10,060 nucleotides of DNA from Bacillota bacterium (GCA_023434365.1 JAEYSV010000026.1:1-10060), one strand, 5' to 3'; counted from the stretch's first letter, positions 1-7,258 are shown. The notes: generated by a model not told the origin, from the sequence alone. Translations and numbers: made by a program.

Positions 1-551
1 TCCGAAGAAAGACCTTTAGGAAGAATCTTTTTGCGAGAGAGATAGTAGGGGCATTTTTTATTCACGCATTTATGAATGTTGAATACCTTACGTGATTTTA
101 CAATAGTAAGTGTATTGCCACAATGGGGACATTTGATACGGATAGGTTTTTTGTATTGTTCACCAGTTTTAAATGTTTGGGAACATACCTTGCATTGGAA
201 CTGCCCGTTACCACCATTATTATCGTAAAGATAATTATGAGGAGCACCACAACGAGGGCAGAAGGTATCTTCGGGAACATTTCGCTTAGAGTTCTTTCTT
301 ACAGATACAGGTTTGATACGTTTTTGGTATCGAACAAAAAAGTATTCGATAAGTTCTTTATAGTCAAACATTTCGTGTTTGATGATAACTGGTGGTTCAT
401 CTACCTTGAATTTTTGGTACTCAGGAGAATGAGAATCCTCATAAGCCCATTGCTTTAACGGGATATATTTGCAGATAAACATAATCAACCAGCAGATTTG
501 TTGATGTTGGTATTGAATAATATTTAATAAATAGTGTATAATGTTGTCCAT
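1..551 (-). CDS. Transposase-like protein with two zinc ribbons, N-terminal part (runs off the window edge)
   Basis: Reading the minus strand from the ATG at 551, the frame stays open for 183 codons to the window edge, so the gene is partial. The ATG is preceded by an AAAGGAA Shine-Dalgarno (complement of 561-567). The visible part has a hydrophobic stretch near residues 20-30. A first zinc ribbon follows (CPRC at 98-101, paired with CKVC at 120-123), then a second (CPHC at 141-144, with Cys162 and Cys167). Tandem zinc ribbons ahead of a catalytic domain are typical of DNA-binding N-termini of DDE transposases in Firmicutes, and the run GAPHNYLYDNNGG looks like such proteins. The catalytic domain would lie outside the window, so neither activity nor IS family can be confirmed. 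A zinc-ribbon protein of another kind is the main alternative. Confidence 0.7.
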   Translation of the reverse strand, partial: MDNIIHYLLNIIQYQHQQICWLIMFICKYIPLKQWAYEDSHSPEYQKFKVDEPPVIIKHEMFDYKELIEYFFVRYQKRIKPVSVRKNSKRNVPEDTFCPRCGAPHNYLYDNNGGNGQFQCKVCSQTFKTGEQYKKPIRIKCPHCGNTLTIVKSRKVFNIHKCVNKKCPYYLSRKKILPKGLSS

Positions 552-624
552 AACAATGACTTCCTTTCGAAGATTTTGGTTGTGTGGTAACTCCAATTAT
601 ACTCGAAAATAAGGGGTCATTGTT
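552..624 (-). promoter_or_regulatory. Leader of the transposase-like gene with inverted repeat and -10 box
   Basis: AACAATGAC at 552-560 and GTCATTGTT at 616-624 are perfect 9-bp inverted copies flanking the leader. The inner copy abuts the Shine-Dalgarno and start codon of the minus-strand gene. A TATAAT box is readable on the minus strand at 601-596, between the arms; no good -35 box is seen. Transcripts starting just after this box would lack the outer arm. Transcripts entering from outside would contain both arms and could hide the start site. The repeat is seen directly; the regulatory role is inferred. Confidence 0.4.
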
Positions 625-682
625 TTTTTATTTAAAAAAGAAGTGTAACCCTTGAAAATATAAGGTTTTAATAACAAAGAGT

Positions 683-700
683 AGTGTAAAACTTTACACT
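683..700. promoter_or_regulatory. Perfect palindrome, possible operator
   Basis: AGTGTAAA and TTTACACT form perfect 8-bp arms around AC. A further half-site, AGTGTAA, lies at 642-648. The palindrome sits 10-40 bases ahead of the split gene that follows. The short arms and 2-base spacer suit a dimeric repressor site better than a terminator, as no T-run follows. No regulator can be assigned. Confidence 0.4.
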
Positions 701-782
701 AACTAAAAAATGCAAAGAGGAATTTTATGAATTTTATGGAAGTGAAGCAATAGAAAGATTTAAGCAAAATGGTGTTAATGCA

Positions 783-1109
783 ATGGATTTAAAAATGGAA
801 CAAGATATTGCTAACAGTAAAGTTTTGAATGAAGAATATCGAAAGAATAATCAATACAAGTATCAGTATGAGGGGAAAAATAGAATGTATCATGATTTGT
901 CAGATGATTATAAAGCAAGAGATTATGTGATTGCCATAACATTAAAGGACGGCGATTATTGTGGAAATATTTATTATGAATATTCGTATGGAGGTTATGG
1001 GTTATCTGTCTCAATTATGCAGGATATACTTGGGTTTATAGAGAATCTTAACTGTGAAGAGATAGATGGATGGAATGAAGAAGGGTTGTTGTTTAAAATC
1101 AGATATTAA
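783..1109 (+). CDS. Hypothetical protein, N-terminal part of a probably frameshifted gene
   Basis: This 108-codon frame encodes an acidic, tyrosine-rich protein with no transmembrane segment or recognised domain. Its first ATG, at 783, has no Shine-Dalgarno. The same frame reads upstream without a start to about 690, with protein-like content (EEFYEFYGSEAIERF). The one good ribosome site nearby, AGAGGA before ATG 727, leads into a frame that stops after eight codons. Deleting one C at 713 would instead give an in-frame ATG AAA GAG GAA start at 710. At the 3' end the frame ends just where the next frame takes over with family-like continuity. I therefore read this as the front part of one damaged gene rather than an intact gene. 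The function is not recognised. Confidence 0.45.
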   Translation: MDLKMEQDIANSKVLNEEYRKNNQYKYQYEGKNRMYHDLSDDYKARDYVIAITLKDGDYCGNIYYEYSYGGYGLSVSIMQDILGFIENLNCEEIDGWNEEGLLFKIRY

Positions 1110-1380
1110 TGGTCAAGAAATTCATTTTGAATTGAAAAATGAAAGTGGAGATGTGTTAAGGAAGAAAATACCTGAAGCTGAGCTGCAAAAATATATTATT
1201 GGTTACGAAATGATTAGATGTGATGGTCATGGGATGAAAAAGGAGCGGAGAAGATGTAATACTTGTAAAAATTTTCGACCGATAGAAGGAGGTGCAAAAG
1301 GAAATTGTTCTTCTAGAGTTGATATTGTTCAAAGAAGCAGAGTAATATGTGCATTTGATTATGTCCCAATAGAAGATTAA
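1066..1380 (+). CDS. Hypothetical protein with Cys cluster, C-terminal part of the split gene
   Basis: This 104-codon frame overlaps the previous one by 44 bases in the +1 frame and has only a weak GAAGAG-type ribosome site. Its C-terminal half carries CNTCKNF at about residues 68-74, followed by Cys at about 81 and 95. This spacing resembles a small metal-binding knuckle, as in short phage- or plasmid-type proteins ending in a CAFDYVP-like tail. The first 12 or so residues look non-native. Skipping one A in the AAAA run at 1095-1098 would join the upstream frame (EEGLLFK) to this one (SDINGQEIHFEL), which reads as a natural beta-strand continuation. Metal binding is inferred from Cys spacing alone. 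Whether this half is translated on its own is unclear. Confidence 0.45.
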   Translation: MDGMKKGCCLKSDINGQEIHFELKNESGDVLRKKIPEAELQKYIIGYEMIRCDGHGMKKERRRCNTCKNFRPIEGGAKGNCSSRVDIVQRSRVICAFDYVPIED

Positions 1381-1393
1381 CATTCTACAGTAA

Positions 1394-1760
1394 TCTTTTT
1401 GTCTCGTATGGAGCGCAATTGAGATTTATGGAGACATTGAATGGCTAGTTATTATATTTATTCTGTTGTACGAGTGGGATATTCAGCTTGTTAGTGGAAC
1501 AGTTGGCCAAATAGATAGCTTGATTAAAACAGTTCTCAGAATTATTGCTGGAATAGTTGTCATAACACCTAGAAATAGGTGATAATAAATCGTTTTTTCT
1601 ACATAAACAGTTATGAAAAATCTGAAAGTAAAAAGAGAGTAATAAGGATATAGAATTAGAAGAGTTATTGAAAAAATCATTGAAAGAAAACGAGAAGTTA
1701 ATAAGTGAAATACTGGAACTTAGGAGAACATTGGAAAATGAATATTCTAGTTATTATTGA
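1394..1760 (+). other. Gene-poor stretch with two start-less coding remnants
   Basis: No complete gene is visible between 1381 and 1854. Two frames look protein-like but have no ATG. Positions 1394-1582 encode about 62 residues with a hydrophobic segment (WLVIIFILLYEW) and end in TPRNR. Positions 1629-1760 encode a charged, heptad-like run (ELEELLKKSLKENEKLISE) suggesting a short coiled coil, with a TTG at 1668 as the only possible start. They may be decayed ends of former genes. Neither is recognised, and chance is possible for each. Confidence 0.25.
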
Positions 1761-1783
1761 TCCAGCTGTCCAGTGAAAGGTAG

Positions 1784-1811
1784 TTGTTTTTGAATATATT
1801 ATCATTATGAT
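1784..1811 (+). promoter_or_regulatory. Possible promoter of the large ATPase-caspase gene
   Basis: TTGTTT (1784-1789) and TATGAT (1806-1811) are separated by 16 bases. They would place transcription start about 35-40 bases before the ATG at 1855. Both boxes deviate from consensus, and such matches are frequent in AT-rich DNA. The position is right for the only large gene downstream. Confidence 0.3.
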
Positions 1812-1854
1812 GCTGGATTTTTTAATATGTATATTTTGAGGAAGGGAAAAGATA

Positions 1855-4800
1855 ATGAGTTTAAAATCAGATGTTGAGAAAATATATTCAGATAATACAA
1901 ATTATTCAAATCCAAGCCAAGCAGTAAATCAAGCCAGTTCTCTAAATGCATTATCTGCTGATTTATATACTGATTCAAAGCGTTTTATTTATGAACTTTT
2001 GCAAAATGCAGACGACTCATCTTTGAATGATGGAGTTGTTAAGGTATGGATAAAGATTTTTGATAAACATTTAGTTGTTGCTCACTCTGGAAAACCATTT
2101 TCTCCACGTGACTTACAGGGAGTATGTAATATAAACAATGGTACAAAGAAATCTGACTTAACAAAAACAGGCTACAAAGGTATAGGATTCAAATCGGTTT
2201 TTGGGCAATCCGAAAACGTTACAATATTTTCAAATAAAGAGTACTTTAGATTTGATTCATCATATGCATTCGAATGGAATTGGGATGATTCAATGACAGA
2301 ATGGGAAAAGAAAAACGATAGAAAATTTCAGTTTCCATGGCAAATAATACCTATATACACTGAAGTTGAAGAAATTGATGAGTCTATCAATCAATTTATA
2401 GAAAATATTGGGGCAAATGTTGCCACAATTATTCAAATGAAAAATGCAAAAGAGACAAGTCAGGCTGTTCTAAATTTGTCTCAAAATCTGAATATGTTTT
2501 TATTTCTCAAAAATATTTCTGAGATTAATTTTGATGTAATGGAATTGGTTTCAATTGAAATCAATCGTGACGAGAAGGAGCGAATCACTTTAAAGAATGG
2601 TAATGCGACAAAATCTGATTGGTTGATAAGTACTATTAATCTAATAGTACCGGACGAGGTAAGGACTGCACTACAAGATGAACGTAATATCCCTGAGAAA
2701 TTATTGAGTACAGATTCAATTGAATTAACTTTAGCCGCAAAAATTGGAAATGATGGAATAACCAGAATTTCTGAACAAGAGACATTACTATATTCATACT
2801 TGCCAACCGATGAAAGAAAGTACTCTTTGCCGGTGCTTGTTAATGCAAGCTTTTTAACAACTGCTAATCGGGAATCTCTTCATGCTGATTCAAAATGGAA
2901 CCAGTGGCTATTTAAGACTATTGCTATTGAAATTTTCAAATGGATTTCTAGACTTGTAATTACGGAATACAGTTTTCAAGCATATCAATTAATACCTAAA
3001 GTGATTCGATATGATGAACTTGGTAATACATTTAATGAAGGGATTAAAGAAGCTTTGGGAAGAATTCCTTTCATAATTACCAGAGAAGGGAATTTGGCTA
3101 AAATTGAAGATACAATAGTTGATTTTACTTATCTATCTGAGAAAACATTCGTAGGTGAAGAACCTATAAAGAAGTTTATTCATAAAGAAATACAAAATGG
3201 TCACGGTCGCTCAAAGCAATTTGTTGAAAATACACCTTTTATGTTTGAGTTTAGAAGGCTTGGTTCATCTTGCTTTGAATGGAGACATCTTCAAACTTTC
3301 CTCGTATCTACATATTTTTTAAGTGGGCATACAATTGATAAAAATATTGAACTAATAAAATATTTAAAAAAACTCTGTGAATCAGATAAGGTTAAAGAAA
3401 TTACAAAAGAAACACTCGTAAAATTACCGTTTATTTTGGATCATAGAAATCAAATTAACTATCCACGTCAAGTATGTTTTCCTACTGCCGATGATCAAAA
3501 CTGGGATAATACAAATAGTGAATTGTCATTTTTGCATAGAGAACTACAGGTTTGGCTGCTTAAGAATTTAGATGTTAGGCAATGGTTAGAGAGTCTGGGA
3601 GTGCAAGAAAAGACAGATATCACATATATCACTCAGACTATTTTACCTAATATCGAAAGCTATGTAACATCTGAGAATGCGTTACAAACTATTTATGATT
3701 TATTTAGTTTGTATAAAAAAGGAAATCTAAGAGAAGACTTGATCGGGAAATTGTCTCGAATTAAACTGATAACTAAAAATGGTTCATTTAGTCCTGCTGA
3801 GGAGTGTTATTTATCGGATTTTTATAAACCAAGATTGGAAATTGAAAAGCTAATAGATAAAGATATTTTTGTTTGCGAAACTTACTGTGTTGACGTCCTT
3901 CAAAAGGATGAATGGAGACGGTTTTTTAAAATGCTTGGAGTTCACGAAGGAATAAAAACTTTACAATTTGCAAACAAACTTGCTCGAATAGCTTTAACTG
4001 CTGCAGGGTTTAATGATAGATATTTCGAAACTGATGAAAAAAAATTCAAGCCTTTTCAAACTGTTTTTAGTGCTGATAGATTCAGTGATTTGACAACAAT
4101 GAACTATATTCAACTTACTGAAAACAACCCTAAGTTTGCTTTTGGGTTTTGGGCTGATTATATTGAAAATTATTTGCCTAACATTATTAAAGCTTCAGCA
4201 ACAGCATTTTGGGGGCATCAGGGGATGCCAGGACAGACAAACGGAAACTCAGTAGAAAACTATATTCCATGGTTTGTTAGGAACATCAAGTGTATACCTA
4301 CAACATCGGGGAAATGTGAGAGTTCTCCTTTTGTACTTCTTAATACATCAGGAATATTAGATATTTCGGGAAAATATTTAGACGTCTTCAATGGTCCTGA
4401 ATTATCAAGTGAATGGAGAGCTTTCTTTAATTTTAGAACGAATTTAGAATTAAGGGATTATTTAGAGTTACTTAACAGAATTTCAGTAGATGTTGACGAA
4501 AAGGGAAACATCAAAAAAGATAATTATAAAAGGGTACAATCAATTTACTCAGCACTATTGATCCAATGTGTTAATTGGAGTGAAAATGACATTGCTGATG
4601 TTGAAAATTGGGCTATTTCAGGTTGCTTATTAAATACCAAAAATCAATTTTCAGAATGCACTACTATTAAATTTTTTATTGATGGTAACGAAGCAATTTT
4701 TCAAGAGCAATATTGCTTTATTCAACTTAGCGCTGAGAATAAGAATAGTCCATATCTCGAAAAATTATTATCACACTTTAACGTGCAAATATTGAGACAA

Positions 4801-6840
4801 AGCGAATTTGATCTTGTTTGCCCTCAAGAAGAAATTTGTTCGGAATTGATAAATAAACTAAAGATCACTCTTCCTTACTTAAAAAAATGGATTGAGAATG
4901 AAGATGGTGATGAAGATACAAAAAGCAACTTGGAAAACATAAAAAGTAAACTAGATATACTGAATGTGTTTCAAGCTGAGGAGCTTAAAATTACTTATAG
5001 TGGAATTGACTTTACTAAAAATGTAAATATTCACTTTAATGAGACGAGCCTTTATGTAACGGATCCTTGGAATTCCAACAGTGTATTATTAAAGCTATCG
5101 GATGTCTTATGTAAGTATTTTAAGCTGGTTGGTCATGAAAAGAAATTAGACTTTTTACTTAGATCTAGTGGTGATGAGATTCAAAAATATTTTGTCCAAG
5201 AAGATATTGAAATTCCATCGGAGTGTTTGATAGTAGATACTAGTATAACTGCTTTAGAGTTTAATGACGCACTCACAAAACAGGATGGAATTGATGACTT
5301 TTTTGAGGATTCAACGCCTGATCTGAGTAAGAAAATATACATAAAATCTCTTATCCCAAGGGCTGTAGATAATGTACTTAAACACCTTAGTACATTATCT
5401 GAATACGATTGCTCATCTGCTTATGTGATTTCAGAAAGTGTTATAGGTGGCATAACTAAAAATGGGAATGATATAAAAGTGGTTGCCAGACCTTCAGATA
5501 ATGACAAAATTAGACTTTTTTATGATTCTGAATTTGATGTCCTTGAATATGTCGATGCAGAACTTTGGTATGAAGATGGAACTACACCTCCTAAGCAATT
5601 TACACTTGGGCAGCTTCTGAAAATGAAGAAAATTAATAAAATACCAATTAAACAAATTAAAACTAAGGACCTCGAACTGAACAACCCTAAGTCTGATATA
5701 TTAGATTTTGATGCAGTGCCATTCTCACCCGAAAAAACAGCACAGACAATAGCATCGTTTGCCAACACTAATGGAGGAACTATTCTATTTGGTATAAAGG
5801 AATTATCTGCTTTAGAAAATGAGATTGTTGGGTTAAGTGCAGATTTCAATGTGGTTGATATAACTAACAAAGCTATCTCAATGCTTAGTCCCACTCCTAT
5901 TGTAAGTTTTGATTGGCTTAAAAAAGGTTTAGAGTTAATATTTGTAATCGAAATAAAAAAGGCAAATGAAGATATACTTTTAAATAATCAAAAGTATATT
6001 AGAGAATCAAATATAACCAAGATTGAGAACAGTAATTCTACAATTATGTGTACAATAAATAATCCTAGAATCGAAAAAACAATAGCAATAATTATCGCTA
6101 TTGAAAATTATGCAGTGAGGTCAGATAATCAGGTGGATAATGTGAAGTTTGCTATTAAAGATGCTTTACGGTTTAAAGAAATGCTAATATCCTCAATGGG
6201 TGTAGAGCAAGAAAATATTTTTGAATGGAAAAATGAAGAAGCTTTGAAAAGTAACCTTGATTACGAGCTTAAAAGTATGTTTTATAGTTTAACTGAAAGC
6301 GATAGGTTGATTTTTTATTATGTTGGACATGGCTTTCATGATGGAGTGACAAATTATTTGTCAACGTATGATATACATCCATTTAATATTGCTGAAACAG
6401 CAATCTCTTTGCGCAAAATACTTTTAGATCCTTTGCAACAATCTAAGTGTAAGAATGCACTTATATTTATAGATGCATGTGCTAAAAGTTTTGATAATAA
6501 AAATGAAAGAAGCCATATTTCTAATATCAATGAAGAAGAGTTTAGAATCATTTCAAACAACTTTGAGAGCTACTCAATATTTCTTTCATGTAATCCTGGG
6601 CAAAGTTCATATTCTTGTGATGATTTAGAAAATGGAATATGGACCTATTTTTTAACAAAAGCGATTACTGAACCAGCGGATGAAGTAGTTCTTAACCATC
6701 AATTCATTACGGATAGAAAGATGGGAGATTACTTATCTCTCAATGTGTCTAGCTATGCCAAAAGTAAGAATAATTGGAATCAAAACCCTAAGACAATACT
6801 TGACTCAAGCTATGAAAATGTTATAACTGAAATTAAGTAA
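1855..6840 (+). CDS. Sacsin/HSP90-type ATPase - AlbA_2 (Schlafen) - caspase-like protease fusion, putative defence protein
   Basis: This single 1661-residue protein starts at an ATG behind AGGAAGGG (1839-1846). Residues 20-125 form a GHKL (Bergerat) ATPase of the sacsin N-terminal type: ELLQNADD at 47-54 is the N-box, HSGKPF at 77-82 the second box, and GYKGIGFKSVFG at 106-117 the lid. The family sequence YLPTDE...NASFLTTANRE follows at 315-340. Residues 350-1260 are a long, mostly helical region with four degenerate modules. Residues 1270-1400 match AlbA_2: IASFANTNGGTILFGIKE at 1299-1316, IVGL at 1324-1327, YIRES at 1381-1385. Residues 1403-1661 match a caspase-like (C14) fold: IIIAIENY at 1412-1419, YYVGHG with His1492, IDAC with Cys1542, and SCNPGQSSYS at 1578-1587. 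There is no signal peptide or membrane span, so it is probably cytosolic. A stress- or phage-triggered protease is inferred. The domains are well supported; trigger and target are unknown. Confidence 0.9.
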   Translation: MSLKSDVEKIYSDNTNYSNPSQAVNQASSLNALSADLYTDSKRFIYELLQNADDSSLNDGVVKVWIKIFDKHLVVAHSGKPFSPRDLQGVCNINNGTKKSDLTKTGYKGIGFKSVFGQSENVTIFSNKEYFRFDSSYAFEWNWDDSMTEWEKKNDRKFQFPWQIIPIYTEVEEIDESINQFIENIGANVATIIQMKNAKETSQAVLNLSQNLNMFLFLKNISEINFDVMELVSIEINRDEKERITLKNGNATKSDWLISTINLIVPDEVRTALQDERNIPEKLLSTDSIELTLAAKIGNDGITRISEQETLLYSYLPTDERKYSLPVLVNASFLTTANRESLHADSKWNQWLFKTIAIEIFKWISRLVITEYSFQAYQLIPKVIRYDELGNTFNEGIKEALGRIPFIITREGNLAKIEDTIVDFTYLSEKTFVGEEPIKKFIHKEIQNGHGRSKQFVENTPFMFEFRRLGSSCFEWRHLQTFLVSTYFLSGHTIDKNIELIKYLKKLCESDKVKEITKETLVKLPFILDHRNQINYPRQVCFPTADDQNWDNTNSELSFLHRELQVWLLKNLDVRQWLESLGVQEKTDITYITQTILPNIESYVTSENALQTIYDLFSLYKKGNLREDLIGKLSRIKLITKNGSFSPAEECYLSDFYKPRLEIEKLIDKDIFVCETYCVDVLQKDEWRRFFKMLGVHEGIKTLQFANKLARIALTAAGFNDRYFETDEKKFKPFQTVFSADRFSDLTTMNYIQLTENNPKFAFGFWADYIENYLPNIIKASATAFWGHQGMPGQTNGNSVENYIPWFVRNIKCIPTTSGKCESSPFVLLNTSGILDISGKYLDVFNGPELSSEWRAFFNFRTNLELRDYLELLNRISVDVDEKGNIKKDNYKRVQSIYSALLIQCVNWSENDIADVENWAISGCLLNTKNQFSECTTIKFFIDGNEAIFQEQYCFIQLSAENKNSPYLEKLLSHFNVQILRQSEFDLVCPQEEICSELINKLKITLPYLKKWIENEDGDEDTKSNLENIKSKLDILNVFQAEELKITYSGIDFTKNVNIHFNETSLYVTDPWNSNSVLLKLSDVLCKYFKLVGHEKKLDFLLRSSGDEIQKYFVQEDIEIPSECLIVDTSITALEFNDALTKQDGIDDFFEDSTPDLSKKIYIKSLIPRAVDNVLKHLSTLSEYDCSSAYVISESVIGGITKNGNDIKVVARPSDNDKIRLFYDSEFDVLEYVDAELWYEDGTTPPKQFTLGQLLKMKKINKIPIKQIKTKDLELNNPKSDILDFDAVPFSPEKTAQTIASFANTNGGTILFGIKELSALENEIVGLSADFNVVDITNKAISMLSPTPIVSFDWLKKGLELIFVIEIKKANEDILLNNQKYIRESNITKIENSNSTIMCTINNPRIEKTIAIIIAIENYAVRSDNQVDNVKFAIKDALRFKEMLISSMGVEQENIFEWKNEEALKSNLDYELKSMFYSLTESDRLIFYYVGHGFHDGVTNYLSTYDIHPFNIAETAISLRKILLDPLQQSKCKNALIFIDACAKSFDNKNERSHISNINEEEFRIISNNFESYSIFLSCNPGQSSYSCDDLENGIWTYFLTKAITEPADEVVLNHQFITDRKMGDYLSLNVSSYAKSKNNWNQNPKTILDSSYENVITEIK

Positions 6841-6932
6841 TATGTTTGTTGGCAATAATCGTGGAATTTTGAAATTTAAATTTTAGACTGGTAGGTGTTT
6901 TTGAGAAAAATACATTACCGCTAGGGAACCAA

Positions 6933-7018
6933 TAGGTCTTCACGACATCATTTTTGTCGGTTCAAGGCATGTCGAGACGGTGGTGTTGATGTCACGCAAA
7001 GATAAATAAATAGACCTA
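6933..7018 (+). other. Nested inverted repeats, possible structured RNA or 3' UTR element
   Basis: TAGGTCT (6933-6939) pairs with AGACCTA (7012-7018). Inside it, GACATCA (6944-6950) pairs with TGATGTC (6987-6993). Two perfectly nested 7-bp arms in a non-coding stretch suggest a folded RNA. It lies between the large gene's stop (6840) and its terminator (from 7035), so it would sit in that gene's 3' UTR or form a separate small RNA. I do not recognise the class, and no clear promoter is visible. Confidence 0.3.
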
Positions 7019-7034
7019 AAAATGGCTTAAATCA

Positions 7035-7088
7035 AAGGTTTTCAGACTTTCGGTAACAATCACCGATTGCTGGAAACCTTATTTTTTT
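7035..7088 (+). terminator. Rho-independent terminator downstream of the large gene
   Basis: AAGGTTTTCAG (7035-7045) pairs with CTGGAAACCTT (7070-7080), 11 bp with one G-U pair. An inner TCGGT/ACCGA stem lies between the arms, and seven T residues follow at 7082-7088. It closes the transcription unit of the 1661-residue gene, about 195 bases past its stop. Confidence 0.8.
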
Positions 7089-7101
7089 GTCTTTCAAGAG
7101 A

Positions 7102-7136
7102 AGCCTCGGCCTAAAAAGCAGTGTTGGGTTGAGGCT
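7102..7136. repeat. Long imperfect hairpin in the intergenic region
   Basis: AGCCTCGGCCT (7102-7112) pairs with GGGTTGAGGCT (7126-7136) over 11 bp including three G-U pairs, with a 13-base loop. No T-run follows, so it is not a terminator. It lies between the terminator at 7035-7088 and the TetR promoter, and its role is unknown. The rest of 7137-7229 shows only short palindromes such as CTTTGCAAAG (7169-7178). Confidence 0.4.
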
Positions 7137-7229
7137 AGAACTACTGACCTTGTGTTAGCAGTAACATTCTTTGCAAAGCTAAGTACTACTTATTTGGACG
7201 ATACTTGGAATGTAATGATGAAGAACATA

Positions 7230-7258
7230 TTGACAAAGGTTACTTTGCTTTATATAAT
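7230..7258 (+). promoter_or_regulatory. Consensus sigma-70/SigA promoter of the tetR-GNAT unit
   Basis: TTGACA (7230-7235) and TATAAT (7253-7258) are both exact consensus hexamers with an exact 17-base spacer. They lie about 37 bases before the TTG start of the TetR gene. Such a strong promoter would be expected to need repression, which the operator over its -10 box can supply. Confidence 0.85.

Noticed and set aside
123..458. Plus-strand 111-codon frame
   Set aside because: It is the shadow of the minus-strand transposase-like gene, which has the zinc-ribbon motifs and a ribosome site.
1760..1823. ATCCAGC and GCTGGAT followed by a T-run as a terminator ahead of the large gene
   Set aside because: The arms are only 7 bp with a 45-base loop, and the right arm overlaps the likely transcription start of the large gene.
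5520..5894. Minus-strand 124-codon frame inside the large gene
   Set aside because: It lies opposite the AlbA_2 coding region, has no recognisable family and no ribosome site.
6955..6975. tRNA T-arm, because of GGTTCAAGG
   Set aside because: No acceptor, D or anticodon arms can be built around it.
6915..7025. Cyclic-di-GMP-I riboswitch, because ACGCAAAG and GACCTAAA occur in the right order
   Set aside because: The GGCAAACC strand and the second hairpin with its receptor are absent, and no gene start follows closely.
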